The notes: generated from the sequence alone by a model not told the origin. A DNA stretch of 64,000 nt from Epiperipatus broadwayi (GCA_028023455.1 JAQFVV010000013.1:4158001-4222000); one strand, 5' to 3'. Positions 34,440-48,677 are shown, counted from the stretch's first letter. Program-made: numbers and translations.

Positions 34440-35300
34440 ACCGATTGGTTTATATCGTTCGTCAGACTTTCTTTTTTTTTTCTTTAACTTTTTTTTTCGG
34501 AGTTAGAATAGCCATTTTCGTTTACGAATGGCTATTAACGATGATGATCTATATGTGTATATAAACACACAAATGTGGGTAGGTGTGTATATAAATAAAA
34601 TTTAAAAAGTAAATCTTTGGATAGGTTCAGACATATTTATTAGTTTAGCACGCGCAATAATGAAATATAGATGATAAAATGTTTTTTTTCTCTCTATTCT
34701 AAATTTGTTTTATAAATCTAAATGACTTTACGGATTTTTACTTTTAAAATTTCTCAGCTAACTCTTGCCAGCTGCGCGTTTATTTCTCATTTTTCAAAAA
34801 GAATATGATTGGAAAAATACGGTTGATAGGTAGATGGTACAATAAATCATGACGGAGAAAAGCTTTTATTCTTTAAAAAAAATAAAAATAGCATCTATGA
34901 TTTAATTTATATTCTTTAGCACGGTGTTTGGGGACAAGAGCAGACATGTTTCTGCTATTTAGCAATTAGATAAATACCTGAACTTATCGAGGTCACTGAT
35001 TGCGACCGGTAGAATTTTACTTCAGATCAAATTTGAGTTTTCTTTTATCTCATTGGATAATAGTACTTGTTTGTTTATGATTTATATAAGTAGTCTATCA
35101 TATAATGTCCCAAATTAACTGAGAGGTAAATAATATTAAAAATTATAGTATACTCATGAAATAAACATTTCACGATAGTTCACTAAAGCGTTCAAATACA
35201 TAGCGTGCTTTTTCACGTTGCAATTTAAGCAGGCAGTCCATACACACACACACACACCTTCTCCACACATCTATTTCAAAAATACGAAACTCAGCAAAGT
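34440..35300. other. CpG-richer patch with 10-bp perfect hairpin and (AC)n
   Basis: CG dinucleotides (TTTCGGAG, TTACGAATGG, GCGACCGG and others) are denser than around. AATAGCCATT (34507) and AATGGCTATT (ending 34536) form a perfect 10-bp stem with a 10-base loop, and (AC)n occupies about 35240-35257. Possible regulatory or first-exon region, but no ORF or promoter motif is convincing. Confidence 0.3.
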
Positions 35301-35526
35301 TAATCCTTAGAAATAAATGATTTTATCTATTGGAATGTAAAGGTTATATTCTTAACATAACTCTAAAATTAAAATTGCTAGACTAAACTGTTAAGAGAGT
35401 GATGATCAAATATTTTTGCTTAGTCATAATTTTCTATTGCTTAGTTACTTTGGTTCAATTAATACAGAGAACAAAATTTATATACATTTACTGCAAAAGA
35501 TATAAAAACAAAGATGATGAGACCTG

Positions 35527-35652
35527 TTTCCCTGAAGGTTTGTGAATTGTATTTATATGTTGGACTATTTCCATTATCTAATATTAGGTATTGAATGTTT
35601 TTAGAAAAAAATAACTTTATTTAAATATTCCAATTACATTCAACTATTTGGT
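35527..35652 (+). repeat. Dispersed repeat family B, copy 1
   Basis: TTCCCTGAAGGTTTGTGA through ATATTGGACTATTT-type sequence to TTTATTTAAATATTCCAA and ACATTCAACTATT is shared, in the same order, with 57313-57440. A partial third copy begins near 36058 (TTCCTGAAAGTTTGTGATGA). No ORF. An unclassified interspersed repeat. Confidence 0.75.
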
Positions 35653-35659
35653 TAGTGCT

Positions 35660-38180
35660 GTATTTAATCTTTTTTTATGATATACAACAAAATTACTTTC
35701 CTATTAAGTAAAAAAAAACAACTAAAGTACGTCTTCTAAAGGAATAGAAAAAATATACAAATTAAAGTAACATCAAGGTTTTTTGTTTTTTTATCAGTGC
35801 ATTCATCTCAAGTCTATCATATCACACTTATCCACAAGTACAGAAAGTCAAACCACTCCCTCTCATTGTGCATGCATTTCATGAACAATCTTCATTCTTA
35901 AGTTGAATTATAGGCTGATATAGAAATAAAATACAGTCAATAAATTCTGTTTCACACATAAAAAATCAGATGAAGGATGAGTAGCATGAATTTAAAAATA
36001 GAAGACTTTCCCAACTGTCTTTGAAAATCTGTGTAATAATAAATGGTATTATAATGTTTTCCTGAAAGTTTGTGATGATGGTGTCCTAATTGTCCAATAT
36101 AAAAATACAACTGGTATTATAATGTATTATTCAGAAAAAAATTTGAAATCCCAATACCCTTATACTAATGAATGTTTTGATCAATGAATTTTATATGATG
36201 AGACTTTTGATTTTAAAATAAAGTAAAGGATTATATACAATACAAAGGATAGTGTTTGAAAATAGTAAGAAGATATGGAAAAACACTCAATAAATTTAAA
36301 TTCAACATGGCTTTACTAATAATATTGTAAAGATTTAAACATATATATTATTTATAATACTTCACTCATATACACTTTAATGCAATTAATTTTTTTAAAC
36401 TTCTTTATTTTCTTACAGTTTCGACTGTAACATATTGGGACATGATATTTAGACAAAAATAAAATAAATGAGGGACAATGCATTCTTCACAGGAAAAGAA
36501 AAGATAATAATAACCTAAACAAACATATCTAAAACAAACAATAGCATTAAAAACTTTAACTGATCACTATGAAATAAAAAATATTACAATGAATTTTTTT
36601 AGAGAAATATTAAAGGCATTTTCTCTATTAATTGTAATGACATTTAATATTTTGAGAGAAAACCAAATTATTTTTTAATAAAAGATAAAGTAAATCATAA
36701 GATAGGACTTTTAATTTGTTCAGCCACTGATGAGAGGTCCATCTTTAACTCACATTGACAAAGATAGATAATAATGTGATGTGTCAAAAAATGTAATTAG
36801 TTTGTGCTGAATCATTGAGTGTTTGAGAAGATATTTTTGATTTTCTATTATTGTAAAAATTCAAATATATATATATAAAATAATATGTACTAAGTGAAAT
36901 ATTTCTCTATTTTCTTCTAAAAACAAGGGTAGTATGACCACAAAACTGATTTTGGTAACAGATTTTAATATCTGATGAATGAAACTGAGAGAATATGCAA
37001 AACTCTCAGCAATGTATTTACAATAAATATTGATTTATCCTAGTACTGAAAAGATTATTATTAGCCTTTTCTTGCCAATATTGGAATCTTAATGATTATG
37101 CAATATGATTTCTTGGTTGTGACTTTTTTTACTATCAAAAACAGATAACTATTTGTGATCATTGCAAATATTATAGCTACTATTTTAAATAAAAAAAATA
37201 TATGAATCATGAATTTTTATTGTATGAGCATTTTGGAATGAGATGCTCTTTATAATCTTGGAATAAAAGTTTTTATTTTTTTAAGTTTTCTGTTTACTGA
37301 TTTTTTTGCTTTATCAGTTAATTTGGATAGAACTAACTCCCCCCTCCCCAATATTATAGTTAGCCAAAGTTAGCAGTTTTCTTCAAAAGATTTTTAATTA
37401 TTGATACTTCTGTCAATATTGCACTGTAGAAGATGCTTTCGAATTACATTTATCATTCTATCATTAAGAATTGTGACTGGTGGATTTGTTTATTGCTTAT
37501 CACATTATTATCTTTAAGATTTGTTTGTAAGAAAAAATTATGATAAAAGAGTTTTTTAAGGGTCAATCACAAATAATAAAAAAATTAGGAATAATATAGT
37601 AAACAAATAATGTGAAATGCTGTTGAAGGAATTCAAATAAAATGGTTTTAAGAATGTATAGTTTTTGATTTTCTATTAATAGTAACAACCATGTATTATG
37701 AGTAACTTTATGTAAGAAGTAGCTACATTAGATCACATCAATCTAATTAATATATTCATGTATATCCAAGAGCTGGATTTTGTAGATTAAAAAATAGCTT
37801 ATACATTTGAAGGGTATATTATTGCCCAGCAGCATGCTATTGCATATGGTTTGTGAGAAAGAAATTTATTGCAAAGAATATTTATTAATGTGTTTATGAT
37901 TGTAAAATATTTATTATGTCATTTAAATGTTTCACTGATGTTAAAGAAATCACAAAATAAGTATCAAATATCCTGTTCAGTTACCATTATGATAACAGTA
38001 GAGTTTTTGGATCAAAACTCCATCTATTGTTTTGGTGCTCAAATATCACATGACCTCCTAAGAAATAACCATTCAATTATTCTTATTTAATATCTTGTTT
38101 AGGTTCATATATTTATTTTACATTTCACAACCATTTACATACATCCAATTCATTTTTTTAAACAAAAAAAACAAATAATG
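35660..38180. other. AT-rich stretch with little structure
   Basis: Contains the partial family B copy at 36058-36115. Near 36408-36460 an acceptor-like TATTTTCTTACAG is followed by short open frames (STVTYWDMIFRQK then TAA) and an AATAAA, too short to call. A 73-codon ORF at 37869-38090 shows no recognisable domain. Nothing else supported. Confidence 0.35.
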
Positions 38181-38194
38181 GAATGGTTTATTGC

Positions 38195-38265
38195 CTGTGT
38201 CTAATCCATGACCCTTTAGCTCCAGAGTTTGCTCGTATACCATTGCACCAAACTACACAGGGTGG
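38195..38265 (-). repeat. Degenerate tRNA-like sequence, possible SINE head
   Basis: On the minus strand TGGTGCAATGGTATACGAGC resembles an RNA polymerase III A box in its tRNA D-arm context. About 30 bases on, GGGTCATGGATTAG is a weak B-box match. No cloverleaf can be closed and no target duplication was found. Could be an old tRNA-derived SINE of a different family from the one at 38742. Confidence 0.28.
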
Positions 38266-38724
38266 CCAATTAATTGCTTTCCCCTTATAAACCATGATCT
38301 ATCAATTAAAAATATCATGTTCCCATCAATTACTTTTTTTACAGTTCTTTTCTTTTTCTTGAATATAATTTTAAAATTAAAAAAAAAAAAACTAATTCTA
38401 TATTTTTATATAATGTTTAATTTATTTATAAAATATAAAACTTGTAAAACTATTTAAAAAAAAAAACATTGAGGTTTGTTTATTTACAGAGTTTCTAGAC
38501 ATGTGGTCAATATGCAGAAACTGCTAATTTTATCTAAGTAGAAGCCATTTCACATTTCATTAATATTATAGAATTCTTTTTATTGTTTGCTTTTCTTTAA
38601 TAGTTTTTAAAATTCAATGTTTCACAGATAAATTAAACATTATAAACTAATATAAAACTGGATTTTTTTTTACTTTAAAATTATATTTAAAAAAAGGTAA
38701 ATTATAATCAAACAGATTATTTTT

Positions 38725-38860
38725 AAAATGTAGTTAGTTTTTTTTCTTCTCATGTGTCATAGCATCGGCCGGGAAGCAAACCCACAACCTGGGCAACTGC
38801 TTGTAAGGCAGTCGCGCTAACCTCTTGACCACCAATGCTTGACAAAATGTAGTTAGTTTT
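38725..38860. repeat. 17-bp target-site duplication around the SINE
   Basis: AAAATGTAGTTAGTTTT is present at 38725-38741 and again at 38844-38860 without mismatch. Perfect conservation in such AT-rich DNA indicates a fairly young insertion. Confidence 0.9.
38742..38843 (-). mobile_element. tRNA-derived SINE, complete copy (102 bp)
   Basis: The minus strand has a tRNA-like head: A box TGGTCAAGAGGTTAGCGC, an anticodon arm ACTGC-CTTACAA-GCAGT (TAC loop, Val-like), and B box GGGTTTGCTTCCC. A short tail follows: GATGCTATGACACATGAGAA and A-rich sequence. It is flanked by a perfect 17-bp duplication, AAAATGTAGTTAGTTTT, at 38725-38741 and 38844-38860, the hallmark of LINE-mediated target-primed insertion. 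A second family member lies at 63.53 kb. The acceptor stem does not pair as in a functional tRNA. Confidence 0.85.
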
Positions 38861-39499
38861 AAAATGTATTTATATAAATTTGTTTTTTTTTTGTTTGTTT
38901 GTCTATTTGTTTGTTTTTCTCAAAATTTTAAAAAAGAAATTCTACAAAATGTGGTATGATGTAATGTTTAGCTTCTACTTAGCTAATGAAGTCAAAAACT
39001 CATGTATGCCTAAAATCATGTTGGCAATATTGTACAGCAACTTTGACCATGTTTGATGATGTTTGTTGTTTATTTTAATATTTGTTGCAATTTACTGTTT
39101 TGCAAGTAAGTTAAACATCATAAAACAATATAATATTAGTGATTTTTGCAAGACAAAATAAACTATAGTCAGATTATAAAAAATTAATATTAAATGAGTG
39201 AGTTTAATTTTAAAACATGTTTGTACGAAATATTTATTGTATAAACTTATAAATTAATTATCGGATAGAATAGTACAAATGATTAGTTAGTTGTTAACTT
39301 CTCTTAATGATGACTTAGAATTTCTCTAAATTTAATTTAAGGCATTATACTACAAAAAATATTTTGTTATTTTATATTCACTAAGTCAAATTTAATTAAA
39401 ACAAATTCACAGAAATAAACTTTGATAGAATAATACTTTTGATAAATATAATTTAATACTCGAAGAATATATGCCTCAGTGATTGAAAAAATAAGTAAA

Positions 39500-39912
39500 T
39501 AGTATGTTTTTCTAGTGCTTATTTGTTGATATGAGACTTGGATAGTCCATAGAAGAACAATGCAGCATATAGCAAAGTATATAAAGATGTATGATGAAAT
39601 GAAATAAAATATATGGACAAAAGAACAAAAGATATCATTGATATGATCAGAAAAAATTTATAAAGCTAAAATAAAACTAGTCTAGATATATCATTAGAGA
39701 AGATAATAATAAATAAATAAATGAAATTTTAAATGCATCTCAATAGATTTAAGAAATGTAGAATGAGGGTCCATGTGGAATGAATGGTGAGAAAAGATTT
39801 CCTGTTGTTATGTAAAGTAGAGAAGCTATACATGGAAAAAACTGAGATTAATTTAGAGAGATTTTCAAGTTGCAGAAGACTAATAGTCATTGAAAATGAT
39901 GATGATGATAAC
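39500..39912 (+). pseudogene. LINE ORF2 C terminus and 3' tail, decayed
   Basis: The frame YETWIVHRRTMQHIAKYIKM resembles the LINE block C-E-T-W-x-x-x-x-R that follows the RT. After a frame change KDIIDMIRKN recalls the downstream segment before 'GHxxR'. The copy ends CATTGAAAATGATGATGATGAT, a microsatellite tail like that at 34.4 kb. Many stops. Family not assigned; the minus-strand ORF here (39729-39920) is a shadow. Confidence 0.5.
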
Positions 39913-40299
39913 AAAAACATTTATTAAAAATAAAAATTCCAAAAATATTAATAAAATTTTAGTCAAAGATAGTACATAGAAACCTCATATATTAGTATTA
40001 AATTTTGTTTATGAATTAATATAGGCATAGTATTAATAATGTTAATTGATACTTTAATAAGTTTATTATACCATATGAACATTTTATGATGATATTTTTA
40101 AGAGATTTTAAGTTAAGTAAGAGTATATTTTTAATAAGATATATAAGATAAAAATGTTCAAGATAATAATTTTGTTTAATATATAAATAAAAATAAAAAT
40201 TAGTAAGTGATTATATACAACATTTTGATTTATGTTTGCAATAAATAAATACTAAAAGTTCTTGTTTTCCTATCTATACTATTAACATCTATTTATTCT

Positions 40300-41400
40300 G
40301 TTAAATAATTTGTCTCTCTGTCTATATTATTTGTTTTTTAGACAGTGGGTATAATGTTAAGACTCCAGCTTGGCAATCTGTTGACAAATAACAATGTGAA
40401 CATTTCAACTTTATATTTTTCCTGAAATATTTGATGTAAGACGTCATTTTGGTAATTTTCTATCCAGTGACTATTCAATAAGGACTCTTTATATTTCTGG
40501 AAAAGCTCATTAAATAAAGAATCTTATCATTCTTGAAAATCTCCTTGCATGTCACTGAATGCTATAATAAACTTTCTTCTTTCTCTGTGAGGTTTAGAGA
40601 ACTGTATTTCCTCAAATTATTTATATGCTTTAATGGAGATTCTTCAACTTGTCCTCTAAACACACTATTTTTTAGGAACTGTTTTCATGTTCTCAGGGCT
40701 TAATTCCATAGCCTGCACTTAAACATGGTTTTAATTTCTGATGAATTATTTTGTCATATACATTTACTTGATATATAAATTCCTCTTTCTGTGTTTTATT
40801 TGTTATCTAACAATTCTTCCCAGCATCTCTTTTTGAATTGTCCTTAGGTTGTCATTAATATATATATAAGTTTATATTGCTTCTTCAGTAGTTTTTTATA
40901 CTGTTATAATATTGCCTTTTTCCTTATATTTTTTTCTTCAATTTTCTTTTATTCACATTCTTTTTCCTTTTTTTTTAAATTTCTTTTACTGCTTTTTTCT
41001 CTTTTCAAAATAGGCTCCAATTTTTTTAAGGAACTTGGATGATTTCTTTCATTGCTTTTTCTTTTTTCTAAACTTGGTTCACAATTTTTTTTCTTGATTT
41101 TTTTTATGCAACTCTATCATTTTTATCTCTTGGATGATATCTTTCATCTATTTTCTGTCGTTCTGTTTTTTGCTCTTTATGACTTGAATGTTTTTTCTTG
41201 TTCATTTGCCACATAGGTCTTTGACATTTTTATTTATATCTTTCTATCTTTTTGTTTTTGTTGTTGTCACTCTTTATTTTTTTAAATCTTTTTACCCATT
41301 TTTCTTTCAAATCATTTATTACTTCATATTAAATGATTTAAAATCATCAAAAATTATAGTTGTTAAAATATTTTCAATGAGCTCGCAATAATTTTGATAA
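40300..41400 (-). other. T-rich tract, possible antisense decayed ORF
   Basis: The plus strand is strongly pyrimidine-biased from about 40.86 to 41.37 kb. The minus strand reads in lysine/glutamate-rich pieces (such as MKDIIQEIKMIELHKKNQEK) and KEEFIYQVNVYDKIIHQKLK further on, each soon broken. This may be a decayed mobile-element ORF1-like coiled coil, but purine-rich DNA gives the same signature by composition alone. Confidence 0.2.
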
Positions 41401-44400
41401 TAGAAAAAATAATCAGTGGAGTCTTCATTAATATTTTTTCTTCTCTTTTTAAAATGTTATATTTTCTTTAGTTTTTTTCATCAACTTGGTTTCTTAGCTT
41501 GCATCATGTGTAAACATGTGATTGTGGTTAATCTGTTGTACAAACGAAAATTTTAAGTGCTTCAAATTGTGCTAGATTATAGGTAACTTAGTACATAGAG
41601 AACAAATGTTTAATGAACCATAAAGATAGTCAAATCGGTTATTTAACCGAAATTAGTGCTAGAGAGTAGAGAAGCATTCTTACTCCTAAACAAACAAAGC
41701 TGATTGGCATTAGGTAATATATTTTTATAGTCAGTATAATGAAATAATTGTTGATATCATATTTTGAGTAATCAAACTATATAAATTAATAATGATTGGT
41801 TATTTCATCACTTTTTAAGTAAATTAGTTTTTTATGATACTTAACTAAAAAAATGTCAGCATGGATCCTGCAGTTACATATTGATACATTCATATGTACT
41901 TTTTTTATCATTTTTAATCTGGTACATAATTGCATAATCAATATATAACTGTCAAATCACTTACAATGATTTATTCAGAACAGTTTTTTCAAGTTTTTGT
42001 TGGATATGTTATCAGCTATATATTAAATTTTTAAATGCCTCAAATAACATATGATTCATCTTTGATGACTAAAAATAATAAATAAATATTAGTTATTAAG
42101 CAAACAATCATTTTATTATAGAGATATATTCCAAAAAAATAAGAAAAATTTGAACTAAAAGAAATAATTATAAAGGCAATATAAACGATTACATAATCTT
42201 AAAAAAAGGAACTAAGATTACGACAAATTCTATAAAACTCATAGGAGATGAAAAGTTTGAGCTTACAAAAACTACAGGAAATGGAAAATAAAGTTTTCCA
42301 AGATCTATAAAATAAATTTAAACTCCACAATCTACACAAAAAGTAGAAAAAAATACAGAAAAGGAAATGTTCAGAATATTAATCAAAAGATGCAAAACAT
42401 GAAGTAAAATTAAATCAAGCTTTTAACATTATTTAGTATCATCCTTTAGCTTTAGACTTTAATATCATTATTTATTTTCCCCAGGCATGGTAAAATTTTA
42501 AGAAAATAATCTTTTGATAATATGTAAAACAATTTCTCTTTTTTAAGTTGAATCCTTTAAGTTTTGACGGCTATTGGTTTTCATTAAATCGTATGTCTTA
42601 TGTCAATATTTTTTCTAAATTTCACCCTTTACCACTTTTTTCATGCCATCAGCTCTATGTTAATGTTTTGGTGAATTTTGGTTTATCCACAATTTTTTTT
42701 TGTATAGATGAGATATTGAATCAGGGACAATTTTCATCATATAAGACAGACAGTAGGCTGGCTGTATGATATCTTTAGGTACTATATCCAATATTCCATC
42801 AGCAATTATATTTCTAGATAATAGACAAAGTCTCATAATTTATGTTTAGTATGTATTTTTATAGGATATATATGTGATAAATAAATTATAAAAGCAGTAA
42901 TAATAATAACTTAGTTTTGAATGCTGTATTATATTTGTTTTACCAATAATCTTAATATCAGCTCTACTTCTGCTACTCTTATGACAAGTTGCATATTCAA
43001 TGACTTACATCTGATTCTCTTTCTTAATTCACCATTATTAACTCTCAGTTCACTTCACTTCAGTCTTAGCAATTAACTCTGGTATTGATTTTTAATCTTT
43101 TATATACTCACAATCTCCTCATGCAATAATCTATATTGGCTTGTAATTAAAAGTAATGCTACATGTTTTTCAAAAATATATTGATATGTCTTATCTCATT
43201 TTTTCATCATTCTTTTCCTCATTGACAGAATTCTTAATGATTAATTTAATTTAAAAAAATTGGATATTTTATAGAAAAAAAAATAATTTAGCTTAAATTT
43301 TTTTTTTTTCATTCCTTATATTTATATTTAAACTTATAATATCAAAATTCCAAAGTTGCCAGTTTTTACTTAAATTAATTATTACAAATAAATAATATTC
43401 TTTACAAAAAATTTATTTCATATTATTTAATTTTTATATATACTTTCAATAATATTTGGTGTATCAACAAATTGTACTTTAAATATTTACCAGGAATAAA
43501 TAAACAATAAAGTTTTTTTCCCCCATTTGTTGAAGAATTATTCTTAATTTGAGTCTAGGATGAGTTCTTTATTTGCTTTGTTTTTAAACAGATACTGAAC
43601 TCTACCATTATTACTCTGTTAAATTTTAATAAGCTCTACTAACTTCTTTGCTGAGGCAAAATTTGATTTATGTCCTCAAGTTGCCTAAATAATTTCTGAA
43701 CTTAAGAATTATTTAGCCTAGTGATATTACAATTTTTATGCACATTGAATAACTTTTTATAGCTGCATATACATATTTAAATATTATACACATGTAAATA
43801 TTGCAGTTTTAATTTTACAATACCAATTTGATTATCTGAATAACTATTTAAAGTTAGCCCTTCACTAACTTTGTCTAAATTATATATATTTTTTAATTAA
43901 TCTAAATAGTAGGCCATGTAATGCTACCAAAATAACATATATGTATCAAAAATGTGTGCATTTAAGGTGTCCTTTACTAGTTCATTAAGTAACTAAAATA
44001 TAAGATATTATACAATAGCTAATCACTGAATTCTGACTTATGACAACACAAAGCTTATGTGACTGTGTGACAAAAAGACTCATCATCAACTGTCCTAAGC
44101 CCAATACCAGTAATCACAAATCAAAATAGGCTTGAATGATGTTCTTTAAAGTTAACATATCCATATATGACAATATTCTGGATAGGTAGAAAATTATAAT
44201 TAACTTTTTTTTTACAAACCTTATCAAATAATAAATATATGTATAAGTAGATATACCATTTATTTTATACAATTCACAATTATTAATATGTTGCTTTTTA
44301 CATATTTAATAAGCTTATATACAAATATATTTTAATAAAGTAAGAACTTAAAAAATATCCATATTATATCTACATGTTATTAATAGTTTAAATGGCTATA

Positions 44401-46272
44401 CATTAATAATTGTGAATATCATAAAGTAAATAACACATTCTTTACACACACATATATATTTGATAAATTTGGGATAAAATTACATTGATTATAATTTCTA
44501 CCTATACAGAATGTAATTATATATAGTCATGTAAATTATAAAGATCACAACATTTAATAATTATTTATTCTTCATTTTTCATACTTTGAAATAAAGCTAT
44601 TTAAATTTTGATGTTGAGACTTGGCATAGCTGATGAAAGAAATTTTCTTGAAACTGGCCCCATGATTCCTATGTTGTCACATTTTACAATTAAGAATTTG
44701 GTTATTATGTAACACTTTATATCTTAGTTAAATAATGATCTAATAAAAGGTGCTTAAATGCACTTGTTCAGAAATATAAATATAGCTTTGTAATGAATCA
44801 ATTGCATAAATGATTATTTAATATTGAAACTGATTGTCTCATGACCCACATTACAATGGATGAGTAACTTTGATGGCATTTGGGTGTATGTATACATATG
44901 TAAAGTTTATCATAAAAAAGGGAAATAAATGTTAAAATAAAATCTAGAATGACTTAAATATTGAATAAGTAATAATATTTTATGCATTTTAAACAATATT
45001 ATTTAAAATTTAAATAAAATAATTTATCTAAATGTAATTATATTATTTTATTTTATTTCTGATTCTGACAAAAATCTACAATTTTTTAGTATAACAAAAA
45101 AAAAACTATTTTTATAAGTAAAGATATTTATTTTAATGAGTATGGTATTATAAAAGTGTATTTTAACAAATTTATGTTTAAAGTACTAAAAAAATATTTT
45201 ACTTTAAAAATTATTTTTGAACCTATAATGATAAAAAGTAAAATAACAACAATGGTTGCATTGTCATTACAACCTTGGTTTTATTAATTAAGAAGGAAGC
45301 ATACTTAACTTTATTTCTTTTACTTATCAATTTGCAGAAACAAAAAAAACTTGTCAGTAATGTTTATACTAAAAATATTTGGGATGGTCAGGGATTTACA
45401 TATCACAAATGTTCTCTGAGTTTATCCAATCCATATGTGTAAAATGTTATATAACATTAAGATAATATAAAAGCTAAAACTGAATTTAAGGCTATCATCA
45501 TATATTTTGTCTATCTGTTAAACTAGAACATTCTGTCTATATGGATTTTATCTGTATAAGTATAGAAACCCATATGAAAATAATTTTATTATTCATGAAA
45601 AAATTTACTAAAATATTTATACTATCTGCATATGAAGCTGTTCTACATATGTATATAAGCACAGACAAAAAAGTCTACTGATATCAAAAAAAGTTCAGTA
45701 ATATATATATTCTAACCTAGTCCATTTGCATCTTCACTTCCTGGAAATATCATATAAAATAAAAATGGGTTAGTTCAGTTACAGATTACGTTTGATTCAA
45801 TGCAAATAATTAATAAATAAAATATCCTGCATTAAAATTAAAATGTTCCACTAGCTCAAATTTAAAATAAGAATAAGGTTCAGTTTATAAAATAAATAAA
45901 TAAATATTTATTACTTCATGAGACTTGAAAGTGAAAATACAGGTGACAAGAAAGATTACATTGATCTAATATCCCATAGAATACTATCTCAATGGCATAA
46001 GAACACTATCCCCCCTATTATTATCTCAAATAATAAACTTATAGTATTCTTATGACTTTAATAAATCCTACTCATTAAGATTAAACTAATAATTAAATCT
46101 TAATCTTCTATTTATAATAATTTAGCTCAATAAAATCTCAGGTTCATAAATTTATTCTAAGTTAATAAAAATTACGGTAGTAAAATATGAGATGGGATTT
46201 TTATGTCATAATCTACTACACTTAAACTAATAATAACAAATAATAATAATAATTTTTTTTTTTGTTTTTTAT

Positions 46273-46314
<42 letters not shown>

Positions 46315-48660
46315 AAAATAATAAAATACGATATAATCTTTTATCTTCATATAATAATGTAAGAAAATGTGGTAGCATTTATAATCTGACAAATAAAGGT
46401 GTGTGGCAATGGATAGCATATCATTAAATGTACCATTATGATAACTAATTTATGACCATAAGATAATGTAAAATTATGATTACTTAATTAAATGAATACC
46501 AATAAAATATTCAAATTCTTAAAATAATTCTTTATTTATCTTTGTGCAAAATTATATGTTCGTTTCTATTATTCTGGGTTTAGATTGTGGTCTCATGCAG
46601 TGTAGTGGAAGAAATAAACAATCTAGACACACAAATTTTTGAAAACAAAATTAACAAAGTTTATTATTAACAATAAAATAAAATAAACAATTCATTTTAC
46701 AATATTTACATCGGATATTCTCACCTTACACCATTTTACTTTTTTTTTATTACTTAGTTATTAAAAAACAATTTAGAATTATTTTATGTCTTCATTCTGA
46801 CTTAAGACAAAATAATAATAAAATAATACCATTTATTTATTCCTTTCTAATTAAACTTATGATAAATTACATTAATTTATTTTTATTAAAAATATATCCT
46901 ATCCTTAAATATTATTTAATTATACCTTTCTTTCTAATAAACATCCATAGAAACATACTAAGGAAAAACAAAAAATTAACATTATCGTGAGTATGGATTT
47001 TCTTAAAATTAAACAATTTTCATCTTGCAATGTCAAAGGATGTTACATAAAATATCTATCTAATAATTTATTACCAGATTTTGTGAATATCGTTTATTAC
47101 ATTATGTTTATTAAATATAACATATTCCCATTTAGCATTACTTTAATACTATATAAGTGTAATTACCAATATATTCCCTATTATTTAATAAATACAAAAT
47201 TATACCTATGCTTATTATTTATATCGTTTTACTTTATAACATTATATTTTTTAAAATATGCAATACTTATTTTAAAGACAAAATAAAGCATTTAAAAGTT
47301 ATTTAACATTTTAAAGAACAACTTTGTTTTATATACTTTATTCTTAAAATTTTATTTTACTTCCAAAATAAATCCAAAAAATATATCTTATGATTCTTTT
47401 TTTTTTCCTTTTAGGATTCATTGGATTTTCAATTCCAATTTATACAAATTCTACTTCTTCTAAGTAAATGAACTTATCTCATTCAAATGATAGCATATCT
47501 TAAACTCTAAATTATCTATTATTTCTTTTCAAATATATCATACTGAACAATGTAGTTATATTGAAATCTAGATAGTGAATAGATGAGTAGGAAGGGAAAC
47601 AAAACTAGAGTATAACTCATAGCATATATCAAAATATCATGGCACAGTGTATCTATAAAAAATAGAGGCATGACCTAGTCTAATGTCCTCCAATACATCA
47701 ATGATGTCAAGCTATTCCTTCAGCTTTATTAAAACATCAATACTTAAAGAAAAATAGACACTGTCCAAAATAAATATATCAGTCACAGGGCACTGTTAAC
47801 TGTACTGAATATCCACGAAGATGATAAAATATTCTTATTCCCTCATCATATCCTATTATAACATCATCTTGGGTTCATTTTTATAATACTACTACCAAGT
47901 CACTATCCTATTCTTATTTCCTAAAGATTTATCACATCTTACATCGACAAAATAACTATCTTGCATATTCAAAACAATAAATAAAATTCATTTATAATTA
48001 GAGCAATCTCACTGATCCACAAGAAAAGTTTGCTTACTTCCTTATTCTATATTCTAAAACATTTACAAACTAATCATATAAATACTAAACATCCAATAAT
48101 ATGAAAGTTTTTTAAAATAATCACATAAATATTTATTATCATGTTATGTTATATTACTAGTATAAAATTATAGTATGCATATTCTCAAAATAAATCTTAA
48201 TCTCATAATGTTTAAAAGTGTTGTATAAAATGTGTTTACATATAATAAAAAAAACATTTATACTTCCATTCATTATTATTCATAGGCAATCTAAAAAAGA
48301 AATCAAAATATACATCATAAAAATATCAATATTCATTAACTATTACCAAGTGATATTAGCTTGTTATCACCTATGCAGTCTTCGGTTTTCCATCAATTAG
48401 ATACATTGCATACATGAAAATACATCCATACTTTTATTTAAAATGTTCTTATTTAAATTATTAAATTATTATATTATAGGATTTTAATATTATCAATAGA
48501 TTAATGTTCATGTTCCTACTTTTATAAACTAGAAAATTTACATTTAAAATAAATATTAATAAATGAAAATCTTATTTACATAACTTCAGCTGAAAAACGA
48601 ATGTTCTTTATAAATCCCAAATATTTTCTTTTTTTTTCTCAAAAGTTTTTTTTTTTTAAA
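41400..48660. other. Long AT-rich stretch, no confident gene
   Basis: Very AT-rich, with many homopolymers. At 43603-43650 an acceptor-like TTTTTAAACAG is followed by a 16-codon open frame ILNSTIITLLNFNKLY, too weak to call. ORFs at 42548-42769 and 46987-47286 have no domain. Around 46.57-46.67 kb a more complex patch (TGTAGTGGAAGAAATAAAC) may be a repeat edge. Probably a long intron or intergenic DNA. Confidence 0.35.
46275..46309. repeat. 35-base T homopolymer
   Basis: An uninterrupted T run of about 35 bases, preceded by shorter T runs from 46253. On the minus strand this is an A run and could mark a retrocopy tail, but no coding or repeat body was identified next to it. The two overlapping minus-strand ORFs here are polylysine artefacts. 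Confidence 0.85.
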
Positions 48661-48677
48661 AATAATGTTCTCTTCAG

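Noticed and set aside
38742-38843. Functional tRNA-Val
   Set aside because: The 17-bp target duplication, the A-rich 3' tail and the second tail-sharing copy at 63.5 kb show a SINE; the acceptor ends do not pair.
46172-46419. Two minus-strand ORFs of 65-68 codons with polylysine
   Set aside because: They run through the T homopolymer at 46275-46309; the lysine run is a direct result of poly(A) on the minus strand.
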